Positions 1-9,637 of a stretch of DNA of 64,000 nucleotides are shown in pieces. The translations under genes were made by a program, and so were the position numbers. Each line of letters opens with the position of its first letter. Position 1 is the first letter of the stretch. The notes under the pieces were generated by a model. That model ran no database searches, was not told the origin of the DNA, and worked only from the letters and a program-made list of their open reading frames with translations. Source of the stretch: Arthrobacter sp. zg-Y20 (GTDB lineage Bacteria > Actinomycetota > Actinomycetes > Actinomycetales > Micrococcaceae); NCBI RefSeq assembly GCF_030142075.1, contig NZ_CP126241.1:2170001-2234000 (forward strand), read 5' to 3'.

Positions 1-299
1 GCAACGTGGTGCTGCGCGGTGCGGAGCTGGTGCCCCTGATCGGCCAGGACTTCACCCTGCGGACCACGGGCGGCAGCGTGGAGTTCCACGGAGGCCGGCA
101 CGCCCACCCCTGCGCCTGGATGGACACCGTCCTGGCACCCGGGGCGCACAAGGCCATGCGCGGCCGCGGGGGCCTGCGCTGCCGGCCCCTGACCAGCGGC
201 GTGCTGCAGCGCGGACCGGCGGTGCTGATCAGTCCGGTCCCGCTGGATCCTGCCCGGGCCGGGCACCCCACGCTGCTGCGCCCCGGCCGCCTCCCCTGA
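1..299 (+). CDS. MOSC domain-containing protein, C-terminal part (5' truncated)
   Basis: The reading frame is open to the window edge, so only about the last 98 residues are seen. The pattern NVVLRG...LIGQDF, then HPCAWMD, APGAHKAMRGRGGLRCR and a final G-x-L-x-x-G matches the end of MOSC (molybdenum cofactor sulfurase C-terminal) domains, where the conserved cysteine (here in HPCAW) is thought to bind sulfur or cofactor. Proteins of this kind act in molybdenum cofactor or oxyanion chemistry, but the substrate cannot be told here. The gene runs towards nrdF and ends about 100 bases before the nrd terminator, convergent with it. Confidence 0.7.
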   Translation, partial: NVVLRGAELVPLIGQDFTLRTTGGSVEFHGGRHAHPCAWMDTVLAPGAHKAMRGRGGLRCRPLTSGVLQRGPAVLISPVPLDPARAGHPTLLRPGRLP

Positions 300-401
300 T
301 CCCCCCCCCCTGCATGGGCAGCTCTCCCCAGGGACGCGGCCCGAGGCATCCACTGTCGTCCATACGCAATCGGTGCGGTGCAGGAGCGGGAAACGGCCGT
401 T

Positions 402-446
402 AAACCAAAGCCGCCGCAACGGACCGTGTAGGTCCGCCGCGGCGGC
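402..446 (-). terminator. Rho-independent terminator of the nrdHIEF operon
   Basis: Just past the nrdF stop, minus-strand RNA can form a stem of about 16 pairs: GCCGCCGC pairs with GCGGCGGC and CGGACC pairs with GGTCCG, joined by two G.U wobbles, around a 5-base TACAC loop. It is followed by TTTGGTTT. This closes the nrd transcript and separates it from the convergent MOSC gene. Confidence 0.75.
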
Positions 447-467
447 AGTGCTGGTTCAGCTAAGGAA

Positions 468-1445
<978 letters not shown>

Positions 1446-1494
1446 TTAATCCTTGTCTTCAAAGTTCCGGGGAGGGTGTGCAGCGGGCAGTGCC

Positions 1495-3633
1495 TTACAG
1501 CATGCAGGAAACGCAGCCCTCAACCTCGGTGCCTTCCAGCGCGAGCTGGCGCAGGCGGATGTAGTAGATGGTCTTGATGCCCTTGCGCCAGGCGTAGATC
1601 TGCGCCTTGTTGATGTCGCGGGTGGTGGCAGTGTCCTTGAAGAACAGCGTCAGGGACAGGCCCTGGTCCACGTGCTGCGTGGCAGCGGCGTAGGTGTCGA
1701 TGATCTTCTCGTAGCCGATTTCGTACGCATCCTGGTAGTACTCCAGGTTGTCGTTGGTCAGGTACGGAGCCGGGTAGTAGACGCGCCCGAGCTTGCCTTC
1801 CTTGCGGATCTCAATCTTCGCGGCCACCGGGTGGATCGAGGAGGTGGAGTTGTTGATGTAGGAGATCGAGCCGGTGGGCGGGACAGCCTGCAGGTTCTGG
1901 TTGTAGATGCCGTGCTCCATCACCGACGCCTTCAGCGCCGCCCAGTCGGCCTGGGTGGGGATGTGCACGTTCGCAAACAGTTCACGCACACGCTCGGTCT
2001 GCGGCAGCCATTCCTGGTTGACGTACTTGTCGAAGTACTCCCCCGAGGCGTACTTGGAACGCTCGAAGCCGGCGAACTTGCGGCCGGTTTCAATGGCCAG
2101 CAGGTTCGACGCCCGCACGGCGTGGTATACCACCGTGTAGAAGTAGATGTTCGTGAAGTCGATGCCCTCTTCAGAGCCGTAGTGGACCCGTTCGCGCGCC
2201 AGGTAGCCGTGCAGGTTCATCTGGCCCAGGCCGATGGCGTGCGACTGGTCATTGCCCTTGGCGATGGACGGCACGGAACCGATGTGGCTCATGTCCGATA
2301 CAGCGGTCAGGGCGCGGATGGACGTTTCGATGGTCCGGCCGAAGTCGGGGGAATCCATGGTCTTGGCAATGTTCAGCGAGCCGAGGTTGCAGGAAATGTC
2401 CTTGCCGGTCTCGTCATAGGAGAGGTCATCGTTGTACGTGGTGGGCTGGGAGACCTGGAGGATCTCGGAGCACAGGTTGGACATGATGATCTTGCCGTCG
2501 ATCGGGTTGGCCCGGTTCACCGTGTCTTCGAACATGATGTACGGGTAGCCGGACTCGAACTGGATCTCGGCGAGGGTCTGGAAGAACTCGCGGGCACGGA
2601 TCTTGGTCTTCTTGATCCGGGCGTCGTCCACCATCTCGTAGTACTTCTCGGTGACCGAGATGTCGGAGAAGGGCATGCCGTAAACCTTCTCGACGTCGTA
2701 CGGGGAGAACAGGTACATGTCCTCGTCGCGCTTGGCCAGGTCGAAGGTGATGTCCGGGACCACGACGCCGAGCGAGAGGGTCTTGATGCGGATCTTCTCG
2801 TCCGCGTTTTCACGCTTGGTGTCCAGGAACTTGTTGATGTCCGGGTGGTGGGCGTGCAGGTACACGGCGCCGGCGCCCTGGCGGGCACCGAGCTGGTTCG
2901 CGTAGGAGAAGCTGTCTTCGAGGAGCTTCATTACGGGGATGACGCCGGAGGACTGGTTCTCGATCTGCTTGATCGGCGCGCCGACCTCGCGGATGTTGGT
3001 CAGTGCGAAGGCTACGCCGCCGCCGCGCTTGGAGAGCTGGAGTGCGGAGTTGATGGACCGGCCGATCGACTCCATGTTGTCTTCGATGCGCAGCAGGAAG
3101 CAGGAGACCAGCTCGCCGCGCTGGGCCTTGCCGGCGTTGAGGAAGGTGGGGGTGGCCGGCTGGAAGCGGCCCTCGATGATTTCATCCACCATCTGGATGG
3201 CCAGCTGCTCGTCGCCGCGGGCCAGGTGCAGGGCAACCATGCACACGCGGTCTTCGTAGCGCTCCAGGTACCGCTTGCCGTCGAAGGTCTTCAGCGTGTA
3301 CGAGGTGTAGAACTTGAAGGCGCCAAGGAAGGTCTCAAAGCGGAACTTCTTCTTGTAGGCCCGCTGGTACAGGTCCTTGATGAAGTTCATGGAGTACTGG
3401 TCGAGGGTTTCCCGCTCGTAGTAGTCGTTCTTCACCAGGTATTCGAGCTTCTCTTCCAGGTCATGGAAGAACACCGTGTTGTTGTTAACGTGCTCAAGGA
3501 AGTACTGGCGCGCAGCAGCGCGGTCGGCGTCGAACTGGATCTCGCCGTTCTTGCCGTACAGGTTCAGCATGGCGTTGAGCTCGTGATAGCCCAACCCCTT
3601 ATAAGCCTCCGGGAGCTCCTTGGAGTCCGTCAT
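1495..3633 (-). CDS. nrdE: Class Ib ribonucleotide reductase, alpha subunit NrdE
   Basis: Large catalytic subunit (712 residues from the chosen start) that reduces ribonucleoside diphosphates to deoxy forms. Visible family marks are the early cysteine in [10 protein letters not shown], the second active-site cysteine in [10 protein letters not shown], the [16 protein letters not shown] stretch, and the C-terminal CVSCML pair that shuttles electrons from NrdH. The ATG at 3633 overlaps the nrdI stop as ATGA, so coupled translation is likely. An in-frame TTG at 3660 with an AGGA 11 bases before it is an alternative start adding nine residues. Second-to-last gene of the operon. Confidence 0.97.
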   Translation of the reverse strand: MTDSKELPEAYKGLGYHELNAMLNLYGKNGEIQFDADRAAARQYFLEHVNNNTVFFHDLEEKLEYLVKNDYYERETLDQYSMNFIKDLYQRAYKKKFRFETFLGAFKFYTSYTLKTFDGKRYLERYEDRVCMVALHLARGDEQLAIQMVDEIIEGRFQPATPTFLNAGKAQRGELVSCFLLRIEDNMESIGRSINSALQLSKRGGGVAFALTNIREVGAPIKQIENQSSGVIPVMKLLEDSFSYANQLGARQGAGAVYLHAHHPDINKFLDTKRENADEKIRIKTLSLGVVVPDITFDLAKRDEDMYLFSPYDVEKVYGMPFSDISVTEKYYEMVDDARIKKTKIRAREFFQTLAEIQFESGYPYIMFEDTVNRANPIDGKIIMSNLCSEILQVSQPTTYNDDLSYDETGKDISCNLGSLNIAKTMDSPDFGRTIETSIRALTAVSDMSHIGSVPSIAKGNDQSHAIGLGQMNLHGYLARERVHYGSEEGIDFTNIYFYTVVYHAVRASNLLAIETGRKFAGFERSKYASGEYFDKYVNQEWLPQTERVRELFANVHIPTQADWAALKASVMEHGIYNQNLQAVPPTGSISYINNSTSSIHPVAAKIEIRKEGKLGRVYYPAPYLTNDNLEYYQDAYEIGYEKIIDTYAAATQHVDQGLSLTLFFKDTATTRDINKAQIYAWRKGIKTIYYIRLRQLALEGTEVEGCVSCML

Positions 3634-4136
3634 GCCGGCTTCTGCGACTGATGTGTCCAAAACTTTTCCAATCCTTCGTTAACCTTGGCAACGTCCTCGG
3701 ACGTGCCCATGAGTTCAAATCGATACAGCACAGGGACCTTGCACTTCACGGCGATGATGTCCGCCGCGAGGCAGTAGGAGTCCCCGAAGTTGGTGTTGCC
3801 CGCCCCGATCACGCCCCGGATCAGGGACCGGTTGTCTTCGTTGTTCAAGAACTTGATGACCTGTTTGGGAACCGCCCCCTTTGCCGCGGCCCCGGGCTGG
3901 GCTGCGGTTCCTCCGTAAGTGGGGAGCAGCAGCACATAGGGACGGCGGGCCAGCAGGGTGGGCTGGCCGGTGTGGAGCGGGAGCTGGGCCGCAGGGATCC
4001 CGAGCTTTTGCACAAAGCGGCGGGTGTACCCGGAAGCCGAAGAGAAATAGATCAGGGACGCATCCGTTTCCGGTTGCCTCTCCCCTGCGGATGCCGATGC
4101 CGGATAGCCGGCCTGGTCTGCCATCCCCAGTGTCAT
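3630..4136 (-). CDS. nrdI: NrdI flavodoxin-like protein of class Ib RNR
   Basis: Flavodoxin-like FMN protein (168 residues) that supplies the oxidant used to build the manganese-tyrosyl cofactor of NrdF. Diagnostic patches are [13 protein letters not shown] (FMN phosphate loop), LLLPTYGG, and [18 protein letters not shown], which carries the GN-x-N-F motif of NrdI. The first 25 or so residues are a variable, low-complexity extension. A GGAG lies 10 bases before the ATG. It sits 90 bases after nrdH and overlaps nrdE by ATGA, consistent with one transcript. Confidence 0.95.
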   Translation of the reverse strand: MTLGMADQAGYPASASAGERQPETDASLIYFSSASGYTRRFVQKLGIPAAQLPLHTGQPTLLARRPYVLLLPTYGGTAAQPGAAAKGAVPKQVIKFLNNEDNRSLIRGVIGAGNTNFGDSYCLAADIIAVKCKVPVLYRFELMGTSEDVAKVNEGLEKFWTHQSQKPA

Positions 4137-4226
4137 GGTTGCTGCGCTCCTGACGGTTCTGCGCGGGTGGTGCGTGGCCGGAAGCGGTGCGCGAAAACCG
4201 CACCCCTGTCCTGCCCGGGGGCAGTC

Positions 4227-4472
4227 CTAGGCGACGGAGGAAACCTGCGCCTGGGCCAGCTCTTCGATCTTGTCGGGCCGGAAGCCGGACCAGGAGTCCT
4301 GTTCGGTGACGACAACGGGTGCCTGCATGTAGCCCATGGCACGGACGCGCTCGAGGGCCTCGGGGTCCTGCGACATGTCCACGCTCTGGTACACAATGCC
4401 TTTCTTGTCCAAGGCACGGTAAGTGGCGTTGCACTGTACGCAGGCGGGCTTGGTGTAAACCGTAACGGTCAT
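4227..4472 (-). CDS. nrdH: NrdH glutaredoxin-like electron donor
   Basis: Small (81 aa) redoxin that passes electrons from thioredoxin reductase to NrdE. The active site is CVQC in YTKPACVQC, as in NrdH, and the later APVVV cis-proline loop and WSGFRPDKI segment (WSGFRP signature) separate it from ordinary glutaredoxins. It is the first gene of the nrd operon, preceded by a ribosome-binding AGGGGAGA and by a long leader with repeated GCTTCA motifs and two NrdR-like boxes. Confidence 0.95.
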   Translation of the reverse strand: MTVTVYTKPACVQCNATYRALDKKGIVYQSVDMSQDPEALERVRAMGYMQAPVVVTEQDSWSGFRPDKIEELAQAQVSSVA

Positions 4473-4590
4473 GGCGTGGTCTCCCCTAGTGAAGCGTGAA
4501 GTCTGTTTACTGAAGCGTGTTTGCAGGCTCTGCGAAAGCTTGCTGTGAAGCTGTGTTGAAGCTTTGGTGAAGCTCGAAGTCTGTTCCTAG

Positions 4591-4606
4591 ATACTACATC
4601 CAGTCA
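4591..4606 (-). promoter_or_regulatory. NrdR-like box 1 upstream of nrdH
   Basis: ATACTACATCCAGTCA resembles the NrdR consensus acaCwAtATaTwgtgt. On the minus strand it ends in TAGTAT, which could be the -10 element of the nrdH promoter, so bound NrdR would block transcription. The match is weaker than box 2. Centre-to-centre spacing to box 2 is 25 bp, shorter than the roughly three helical turns often described for NrdR pairs. Confidence 0.55.
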
Positions 4607-4615
4607 CATGCCCAG

Positions 4616-4631
4616 ACACTACATCTAGTGC
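4616..4631 (-). promoter_or_regulatory. NrdR-like box 2 upstream of nrdH
   Basis: ACACTACATCTAGTGC is a near-palindrome matching the NrdR consensus at both half sites (ACACTA and TAGTG). NrdR represses ribonucleotide reductase operons when dATP/ATP are bound; its placement before nrdHIEF fits this role. The regulator gene itself is not in the window. Confidence 0.7.
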
Positions 4632-4853
4632 GCCCCCAGAGGCGGAACCCCTACATGATGTATTACAAGTATGTCATTACAGAGGGTCTCCGTCCACAGT
4701 TTTTGCACAGGGAACAGCGCAGTAATTCCGGGGATTTCCGCGCCCGGGAGCCGGTTCTCCACAGCCTGTGCAGAACCTGCCCGGGCGTGTGACGAGACAG
4801 GCAAGATTCATGCGTGTCGCGTACCGTGGGCGTGTCGGGCCTAGTACCCCCGG

Positions 4854-4869
4854 ACACTAGATATTGTGG
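4854..4869 (+). promoter_or_regulatory. NrdR-like box upstream of lysR
   Basis: ACACTAGATATTGTGG agrees with the NrdR consensus acaCwAtATaTwgtgt at nearly every fixed position, better than the two boxes before nrdH. It lies 35 bases before the lysR ATG and about 240 bp from the nrdH boxes. It may regulate lysR, act as a remote partner for the nrdH boxes, or be an unrelated LysR autoregulatory site. Confidence 0.5.
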
Positions 4870-4903
4870 TCGACGCCGCCGGGCTGAGAAGGAGGACGCT
4901 GAG

Positions 4904-5842
4904 ATGGTGAATCCGGTCCATTTAAAGACCTTGCTGGAGGTCATCCGCACCGGGTCCTTCGCTGCCGCCGCACTGCGGCTGGGATACACGGCATCTGCGG
5001 TATCGCAGCAGATGTCCGCTCTCGAAAAGGACACCGGCGCACTGCTCTTCGAGCGTTCGGCGCGGACCGCCTCCCCCACGGAAGCCGCCGTCGTTATGGC
5101 CCGCCATGCGGTGAAGGTGCTGACGGACATGGACGCCCTCATTGCCGCCGCGGCACGGACCGGCAGCACCCGGGGGCACGAACTGCGCTTGGGTATCTTC
5201 CCCAGCCTGGCCACCTTCGCCCTGCCCGAGATGATGGCCTCGCCCGAATGGCAGAACCTGGGCATCGACCTGAAACTGTCCGTGGCGGAACCCGCACAGA
5301 CCATCCAGGGGCTGCGCAGCGGCGGGGACCTCGACGTCGCGCTGGTTTACCAGGTGGGCCAGGGCGGGCTGGCCTGGCCCTCCACCGTCAGCCGGCGCTG
5401 GCTGGGCGACGACGACTTCCGGGTGGTGCTGCCCGAATCCTGGGGCATCCGCAGCGGTTCGGAGGTCACCGCGGAGCAGCTGGCCGGCATGCCGTGGATC
5501 ATGCACCACCCGGGCACCCCGGATGCGCTGGTGATCGAGCGGCTCTTTGCCAGCTGCAGCCTGCACCCGCAGGTGGCGGCCTGGTGCGATGACTTCAACG
5601 CGAGCCTGGCCATGGCCGCCGCGGGCCTGGGCGCGGCGCTGGTGCCGGAGCTGGCCATGCTGAACCGGCCGGCCGGCACGGTGGTGCTGGACGTTCCCGA
5701 AATCCGCCTTGCACGCAGCATCTTCGCGCTGCTGATCCACGAGCAGAACGTCCAGGTCCGGCTTTTCCTGGACCGGCTGGCGGACATACTGGGCCGGCGG
5801 AGCATTGTGCCGATGCCCACATCCGGGCCGGAGCAGGCCTGA
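4904..5842 (+). CDS. LysR-family transcriptional regulator
   Basis: A 312-residue regulator. Residues 1-60 form the LysR winged helix (LKTLLEVIRTGSFAAAA, then SAVSQQMSALEKDTGALLFER). Residues from about 90 on form the periplasmic-binding-protein-like effector domain. The ATG at 4904 was preferred over an upstream in-frame start at 4814 because AGAAGGAGG lies 8 bases before it and the HTH begins at once. The FUSC transporter gene starts 40 bases after its stop, so it may control that gene. The effector is unknown. An NrdR-like box lies in its promoter region. Confidence 0.92.
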   Translation: MVNPVHLKTLLEVIRTGSFAAAALRLGYTASAVSQQMSALEKDTGALLFERSARTASPTEAAVVMARHAVKVLTDMDALIAAAARTGSTRGHELRLGIFPSLATFALPEMMASPEWQNLGIDLKLSVAEPAQTIQGLRSGGDLDVALVYQVGQGGLAWPSTVSRRWLGDDDFRVVLPESWGIRSGSEVTAEQLAGMPWIMHHPGTPDALVIERLFASCSLHPQVAAWCDDFNASLAMAAAGLGAALVPELAMLNRPAGTVVLDVPEIRLARSIFALLIHEQNVQVRLFLDRLADILGRRSIVPMPTSGPEQA

Positions 5843-5882
5843 AAAATCGTCGTCCGGGCCGTGCCCGCGCAATACTGGCGGA

Positions 5883-6980
5883 ATGACCACCGGTGAAAAA
5901 ATCCTCCCCAAACGGTCACTGACTGCCGTTACCAACCGTGTGACCGGAGTCCTGCGCTACACCCGCTTCCAGCTTGCCTTCAAGGCGACGCTCGCTGTCG
6001 GCATTGCCTGGACTATTGCCCCCCACGTCCCAGGGGTAGCTTCGCAGTACCCGTACTACGCGCCCCTCGGCGCCATCATCAGCATGTACCCCACCGTGTC
6101 CGGGTCATTCCGCACCGGCATGGAGACGCTGGCGGGTCTGGTGACCGGAATGCTCCTGGCACTCGGAGCCCTATTGATCGGCACACCGAACGTGTGGACC
6201 ATCTCCGTGATTGTCGGCATCGGCGTGCTCCTTGGCGGATTGTCGTTCCTCGGTGCCTCCGGGCGCGAATACGTGCCGATGGCCGCACTGTTTGTCCTGG
6301 TCCTGGGCGGTGATGATCCCGATGGGTACTCCTTCGGCTACGGCGTGCAGATGCTGGTGGGGGTGGTGGTTGGACTGGCGGTCAACGCCCTGATTTTCCC
6401 GCCGCTGCACCTGAACGGCGCCGTTAACGGGCTGGTGACCCTAAGAAAATCGCTGGCGCGCCAGCTTCGGGACATGGGCCGGGCGCTGGAGGAGACCTGG
6501 CCGCCCGAACATGATGACTGGGCCCAGCGGGAAAACGAGCTCGATGCCCTGACCCGGGAGGTCCGTGAGGCCGTGGAGCTCGCCGACAACAGCAGGCACG
6601 GGAATATCCGCCGCCGCAAATACCGGCGTGACATCAGCGCTGACTACCGTGCCCTGCGGGCCATGGAACGTGCCACCAGGCATGTGAAGGACATGACCGA
6701 AGTACTCACCGACGCGATCTGGCGCAACCCGGAGCATGTCGCCGTCCCTGCATCCCTGATCGCTCCTTTGGCCGACGCCGTGAATGCGTGCGGCGAGGCG
6801 GTGGAGGTCTGGGATCCGCAGAGCGAGGAGCACTCGGCGGCAACGGAGGCTCTGGTGGACCTGGTACGCCTGGTCAACACCACTGCCTCAGCCGATAGCC
6901 CCGTGGACTCGACAGCGGCGCTGGCCATGGACCTGCGCCGCATCCTGCGGATCATCACCGCGGAGACGGACGACGCCTGA
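5883..6980 (+). CDS. FUSC-family membrane protein (putative aromatic acid or small-molecule exporter)
   Basis: 365 residues. The N-terminal half has five or six hydrophobic segments with the pattern YYAPLGAIISMYPTVSGSFRTGMETLAGLVTG typical in spacing of FUSC/ArAE-like proteins; the C-terminal half is soluble, charged and helical. Family members include exporters of aromatic carboxylic acids, but the substrate cannot be inferred. The start ATG at 5883 follows lysR by 40 bases and the two probably form an operon. Its 3' end overlaps the tetR 3' end by 26 bases on the opposite strand. Confidence 0.8.
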   Translation: MTTGEKILPKRSLTAVTNRVTGVLRYTRFQLAFKATLAVGIAWTIAPHVPGVASQYPYYAPLGAIISMYPTVSGSFRTGMETLAGLVTGMLLALGALLIGTPNVWTISVIVGIGVLLGGLSFLGASGREYVPMAALFVLVLGGDDPDGYSFGYGVQMLVGVVVGLAVNALIFPPLHLNGAVNGLVTLRKSLARQLRDMGRALEETWPPEHDDWAQRENELDALTREVREAVELADNSRHGNIRRRKYRRDISADYRALRAMERATRHVKDMTEVLTDAIWRNPEHVAVPASLIAPLADAVNACGEAVEVWDPQSEEHSAATEALVDLVRLVNTTASADSPVDSTAALAMDLRRILRIITAETDDA

Positions 6981-7566
6981 CTTGCCCGAACGGGGCGAGG
7001 ACAGCACGCAGGATGCGGTGTAAATCCTCGTCGGCGGCTGGACGGTGATAGGTCAGCTCCCACATGCCTACTCCATAGAAGGCCAGGTGCGCAGCGGTTT
7101 CCCGATCATCGTCCACTGACACTTCCCCCCGCTCAAGGCCGGCCGCAAAAAGCCGGTGAAAGGCGGCGAGGGTCCTGACCGAGAGCTGCTCGACCGTGCC
7201 TGCCAGATCAGCGGATTGCTGGCCGATCGCTGCGAACAGTGCACGTCCTTCCGGCCGGGCAGCGTTTTCGCGCATTGCCTCCATAAGCCGAAACAGATCC
7301 TCGTACAGGCTTTCCGTGGGCAGGATGGAGTCATACTTCTCAAGCAGCGGCTCCACGACATAGGCGAGAAGGGCCGCCTTGGACGGCCACCGGCGGTAGA
7401 GGGTGGTCCGGTTCACTCCCGCGGCGCGCGCCACGCGTTCCATAGTGAGGTCAGCGAAGCCGGTCTTGGCCAGTTCCTCGAGGGTCGCAGCCCGAACACT
7501 CTCGATCACGTGCACGCTTCGCGGACCGGTTTGTGTGCCTGCCGTCCGCCGTGCTGGCCTCTGCAT
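6955..7566 (-). CDS. TetR-family transcriptional regulator
   Basis: 203-residue regulator. The N-terminal HTH is clear: FADLTMERVARAAGVNRTT then LYRRWPSKAALL. The rest is a helical ligand-binding domain. The ATG at 7566 was chosen over one at 7623, which lies inside the palindrome. It is divergent from the SDR gene at 7690 with an 11-bp-arm palindrome between them, so it probably represses that SDR and itself. The inducing ligand is unknown. Confidence 0.92.
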   Translation of the reverse strand: MQRPARRTAGTQTGPRSVHVIESVRAATLEELAKTGFADLTMERVARAAGVNRTTLYRRWPSKAALLAYVVEPLLEKYDSILPTESLYEDLFRLMEAMRENAARPEGRALFAAIGQQSADLAGTVEQLSVRTLAAFHRLFAAGLERGEVSVDDDRETAAHLAFYGVGMWELTYHRPAADEDLHRILRAVLAPFGQVRRRPSPR

Positions 7567-7610
7567 CCACCCACCGTACCAGCGCCTGCCTGCCGTGCGG
7601 GACCGGCAAA

Positions 7611-7637
7611 TAAATGGCAACAAAGGGTTGCCATTTA
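7611..7637. promoter_or_regulatory. Palindromic TetR operator between tetR and SDR genes
   Basis: Perfect inverted repeat TAAATGGCAAC - 5 bases - GTTGCCATTTA. It lies 45 bases before the tetR start and 53 before the SDR start. Size, symmetry and place fit the operator of the adjacent TetR protein controlling both divergent genes. No other gene in the window was seen to carry the same palindrome. Confidence 0.8.
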
Positions 7638-7689
7638 GCGGTGATCCCGGTAGCTTGGCGGTAAATCCGCACCAATCTGGAGGCCCGCG

Positions 7690-8514
7690 TTGGCATACCC
7701 GTTCACTGACGTTTCGAATAATCCCTTGTCCGAGCTGGTCTCACTCCGCGGACGACGAGCCGTCGTGACTGGTGCGGCCCAGGGCCTGGGAAAGGCCATT
7801 TCAGCACGCCTCGCAGAAGCGGGTGCCGACTTGCTGATGATCGACCTCAATGAAGAGGCCGCAGCGGACGCTGCTGCAGAACTGGCGCACCGGTACGGGG
7901 TGACCGCAGTGGGGGTACGTGCAGACGTCACCGAGGCGAATTCCGTCGCGGCCGCTGCTGACCGTGCCGTTGATGAGCTCGGCGGACTGGACATATGGGT
8001 CAACAACGCCGGTATTTTCCCGAACGTACCCGTACTGGAGATGCCTGACGCGATGTGGGACCAGGTCTTCGCAGTCAACGCGCGCGGTGTCCTGTTTGGT
8101 GCCCGCGAAGCGGCGAAACGGATGTCTGCCGGCGGCGCCATCGTCAATGTCATCTCGACAGCCGGTTTCCAGGTTGCCTTCCCGGGAATGGCTGCGTACG
8201 TAAGCTCGAAGCATGCCGCAGTGGGCCTTACCAAATCGCTTGCAGTGGACCTGGCACCCCTGGGAATCCGCGTACTCGGTGTGGCACCGAGCTACGTCCC
8301 CACCGAGGGGAACATAGCCGCAGCCAACGCGGCCCTCGACGCCGCAGCGGCGGCAGGTATTGAAATGCCTGCCCTCGACGTGATGCAGCAAAGCCTGATC
8401 GGACGGCCTGGCACTCCCGACGACATTGCACGGGTGGTGCTCTTCGCGGCCAGTGACATGGCCATGATTATGACCGGAAGCACCCTCCTGGCCGATGCCG
8501 GCGAGACCCTCTAG
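7690..8514 (+). CDS. SDR-family NAD(P)-dependent oxidoreductase
   Basis: Classical short-chain dehydrogenase of 274 residues: cofactor motif TGAAQGLGKA near residue 26, NNAGIFPN, and catalytic Y-x-x-x-K in AYVSSKHAA. It starts with TTG, preceded by GGAGG at 6-10 bases. Annotation as glucose 1-dehydrogenase or 3-oxoacyl-ACP reductase would be guesswork; the substrate is probably also the inducer of the divergent TetR. The stop directly abuts the stop of the convergent App1 gene. Confidence 0.9.
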   Translation: MAYPFTDVSNNPLSELVSLRGRRAVVTGAAQGLGKAISARLAEAGADLLMIDLNEEAAADAAAELAHRYGVTAVGVRADVTEANSVAAAADRAVDELGGLDIWVNNAGIFPNVPVLEMPDAMWDQVFAVNARGVLFGAREAAKRMSAGGAIVNVISTAGFQVAFPGMAAYVSSKHAAVGLTKSLAVDLAPLGIRVLGVAPSYVPTEGNIAAANAALDAAAAAGIEMPALDVMQQSLIGRPGTPDDIARVVLFAASDMAMIMTGSTLLADAGETL

Positions 8515-9588
8515 CTAGCCGGCGTCGGGCAGCAGGCCCAGTTCGGCTAGCTGGCGGGACATCCCGGCGCCGTCCGGAGCATAGATCCACGGCACCTCCA
8601 CCGGGGTTTCCCCCGGCTTGCCGGTCCGGCCGCCGGCCAGCACCGCTTCGCCTGCCGAGAGCTGGCGGATCGCGATGGCCCGGACGTTCTCCGGGTGGCG
8701 CTGGGCGAAGTCTGCGTAGATCTCTTCGTCGTGCTGGCCGTTATCGCCGATCAGCAGCCACTTGATGTCCGGGAATTCCTGCGCCAGCCGCTCCAGCTGG
8801 GTGCGTTTGTGCGCCTGCCCGCTGCGGAACCAGCGGTCAGTGGTGGGGCCCCAGTCGGTGAGCAGCAGCGGACCGGCCGGATACAGATTGCGGGTGATGA
8901 ACCGCGTCAGGGTTGCGGCCACGTTCCAGGCACCGGTCGAAAGATAAAGCACCGGGCCCACGGGGTTTTCCCTGGCCAGCCGGTCCATCATCACGGCCAT
9001 TCCGGGGGTGGGCGTGCGGGCATGCTCGTCGAGGACAAAGGTGTTCCACGCCGCCAGCATTGGACGGGGCAGGGCAGTGACCATGATGGTGTCGTCAATG
9101 TCGGAGACCACGCCCAGCTCAGCGGCAGGGTCCACCACGTAGATCGGTGCCGTGGTTTCTTCGCCGTCTTCGGAACGAAGCAGGACGGTGGTCCAGCCGG
9201 GCGCAAGATCCGCCGGAAGGATGGCATCCACCACTCCCCCGCGGTCTGCGGTGACCACATGCTTCTGGCCGCCCACAATGACGGTGACCGTCGCCTTGTT
9301 GACGGGCGGGCTCATGAAGTTCCGCCAGCCGCGGATGCCGTCGGCGATCGCCTTTGACGCCATCGACTTTTCAGCACCGTCAAAGTAACCGGGCTTGGCC
9401 AGGATGACCCGGCCCAGGACCCGTACCCATTCGGTGGAGCCGTAACCGGTGAACGGCAGGACGGTCTGCACGTCGCCCCGTTTGCGGGCACGTTCATCGC
9501 GCCAGGCGTGGATGGAATCCTCCATGCGCATGCCGAGGTGTGCCACCTGCGTTGTGTCCGCCGGACGGGCTGCGGGGTTTTTTGTCAT
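8515..9588 (-). CDS. App1-family (DUF2183) phosphatase domain protein
   Basis: 357 residues. The catalytic DxDxT of the HAD-like phosphatidate phosphatase APP1 domain is visible in GVVSDIDDTIM near residue 165, followed by YLSTGAWN and WLLIGDNGQHDEEIY, which match later HAD motifs. The first 150 residues form the conserved N-terminal part of the family. Yeast App1 is a phosphatidate phosphatase; the bacterial substrate is not known. No signal peptide is visible, so it is probably cytosolic. Single gene, convergent with the SDR and 49 bases after the desaturase stop. Confidence 0.85.
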   Translation of the reverse strand: MTKNPAARPADTTQVAHLGMRMEDSIHAWRDERARKRGDVQTVLPFTGYGSTEWVRVLGRVILAKPGYFDGAEKSMASKAIADGIRGWRNFMSPPVNKATVTVIVGGQKHVVTADRGGVVDAILPADLAPGWTTVLLRSEDGEETTAPIYVVDPAAELGVVSDIDDTIMVTALPRPMLAAWNTFVLDEHARTPTPGMAVMMDRLARENPVGPVLYLSTGAWNVAATLTRFITRNLYPAGPLLLTDWGPTTDRWFRSGQAHKRTQLERLAQEFPDIKWLLIGDNGQHDEEIYADFAQRHPENVRAIAIRQLSAGEAVLAGGRTGKPGETPVEVPWIYAPDGAGMSRQLAELGLLPDAG

Positions 9589-9637
9589 GTTCCCAGTCTG
9601 TCAGAAGCTTTGAACGCGGCTCTTCGCTGCGGCCCGG

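Larger units (their letters stand above)
4473..4903. other. Divergent intergenic region between nrdH and lysR
   Basis: 431 bases without a credible gene. From the nrdH side it holds a leader of about 120 bases with at least five GCTTCA-type motifs and two imperfect copies of AACAGACTTC followed by GCTTCAC (minus strand, about 4488-4505 and 4567-4586), then two NrdR-like boxes (4591-4606, 4616-4631). The AT-richer stretch 4652-4682 may carry promoter elements. A third NrdR-like box (4854-4869) lies close to lysR. Confidence 0.7.

Noticed and set aside
1453-3651. 732-codon open frame on the plus strand opposite nrdE
   Set aside because: It mirrors nrdE, is composed of V, G, L and D in the pattern expected from an antisense frame of a GC-rich gene, and matches no family. 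Similar long shadow frames at 26788-28608, 35698-38238 and 56261-58174 were dropped for the same reason.
4663-5304. 213-codon minus-strand frame in the nrdH-lysR region
   Set aside because: It is antisense to lysR and reaches across the promoter region; no domain is recognisable.
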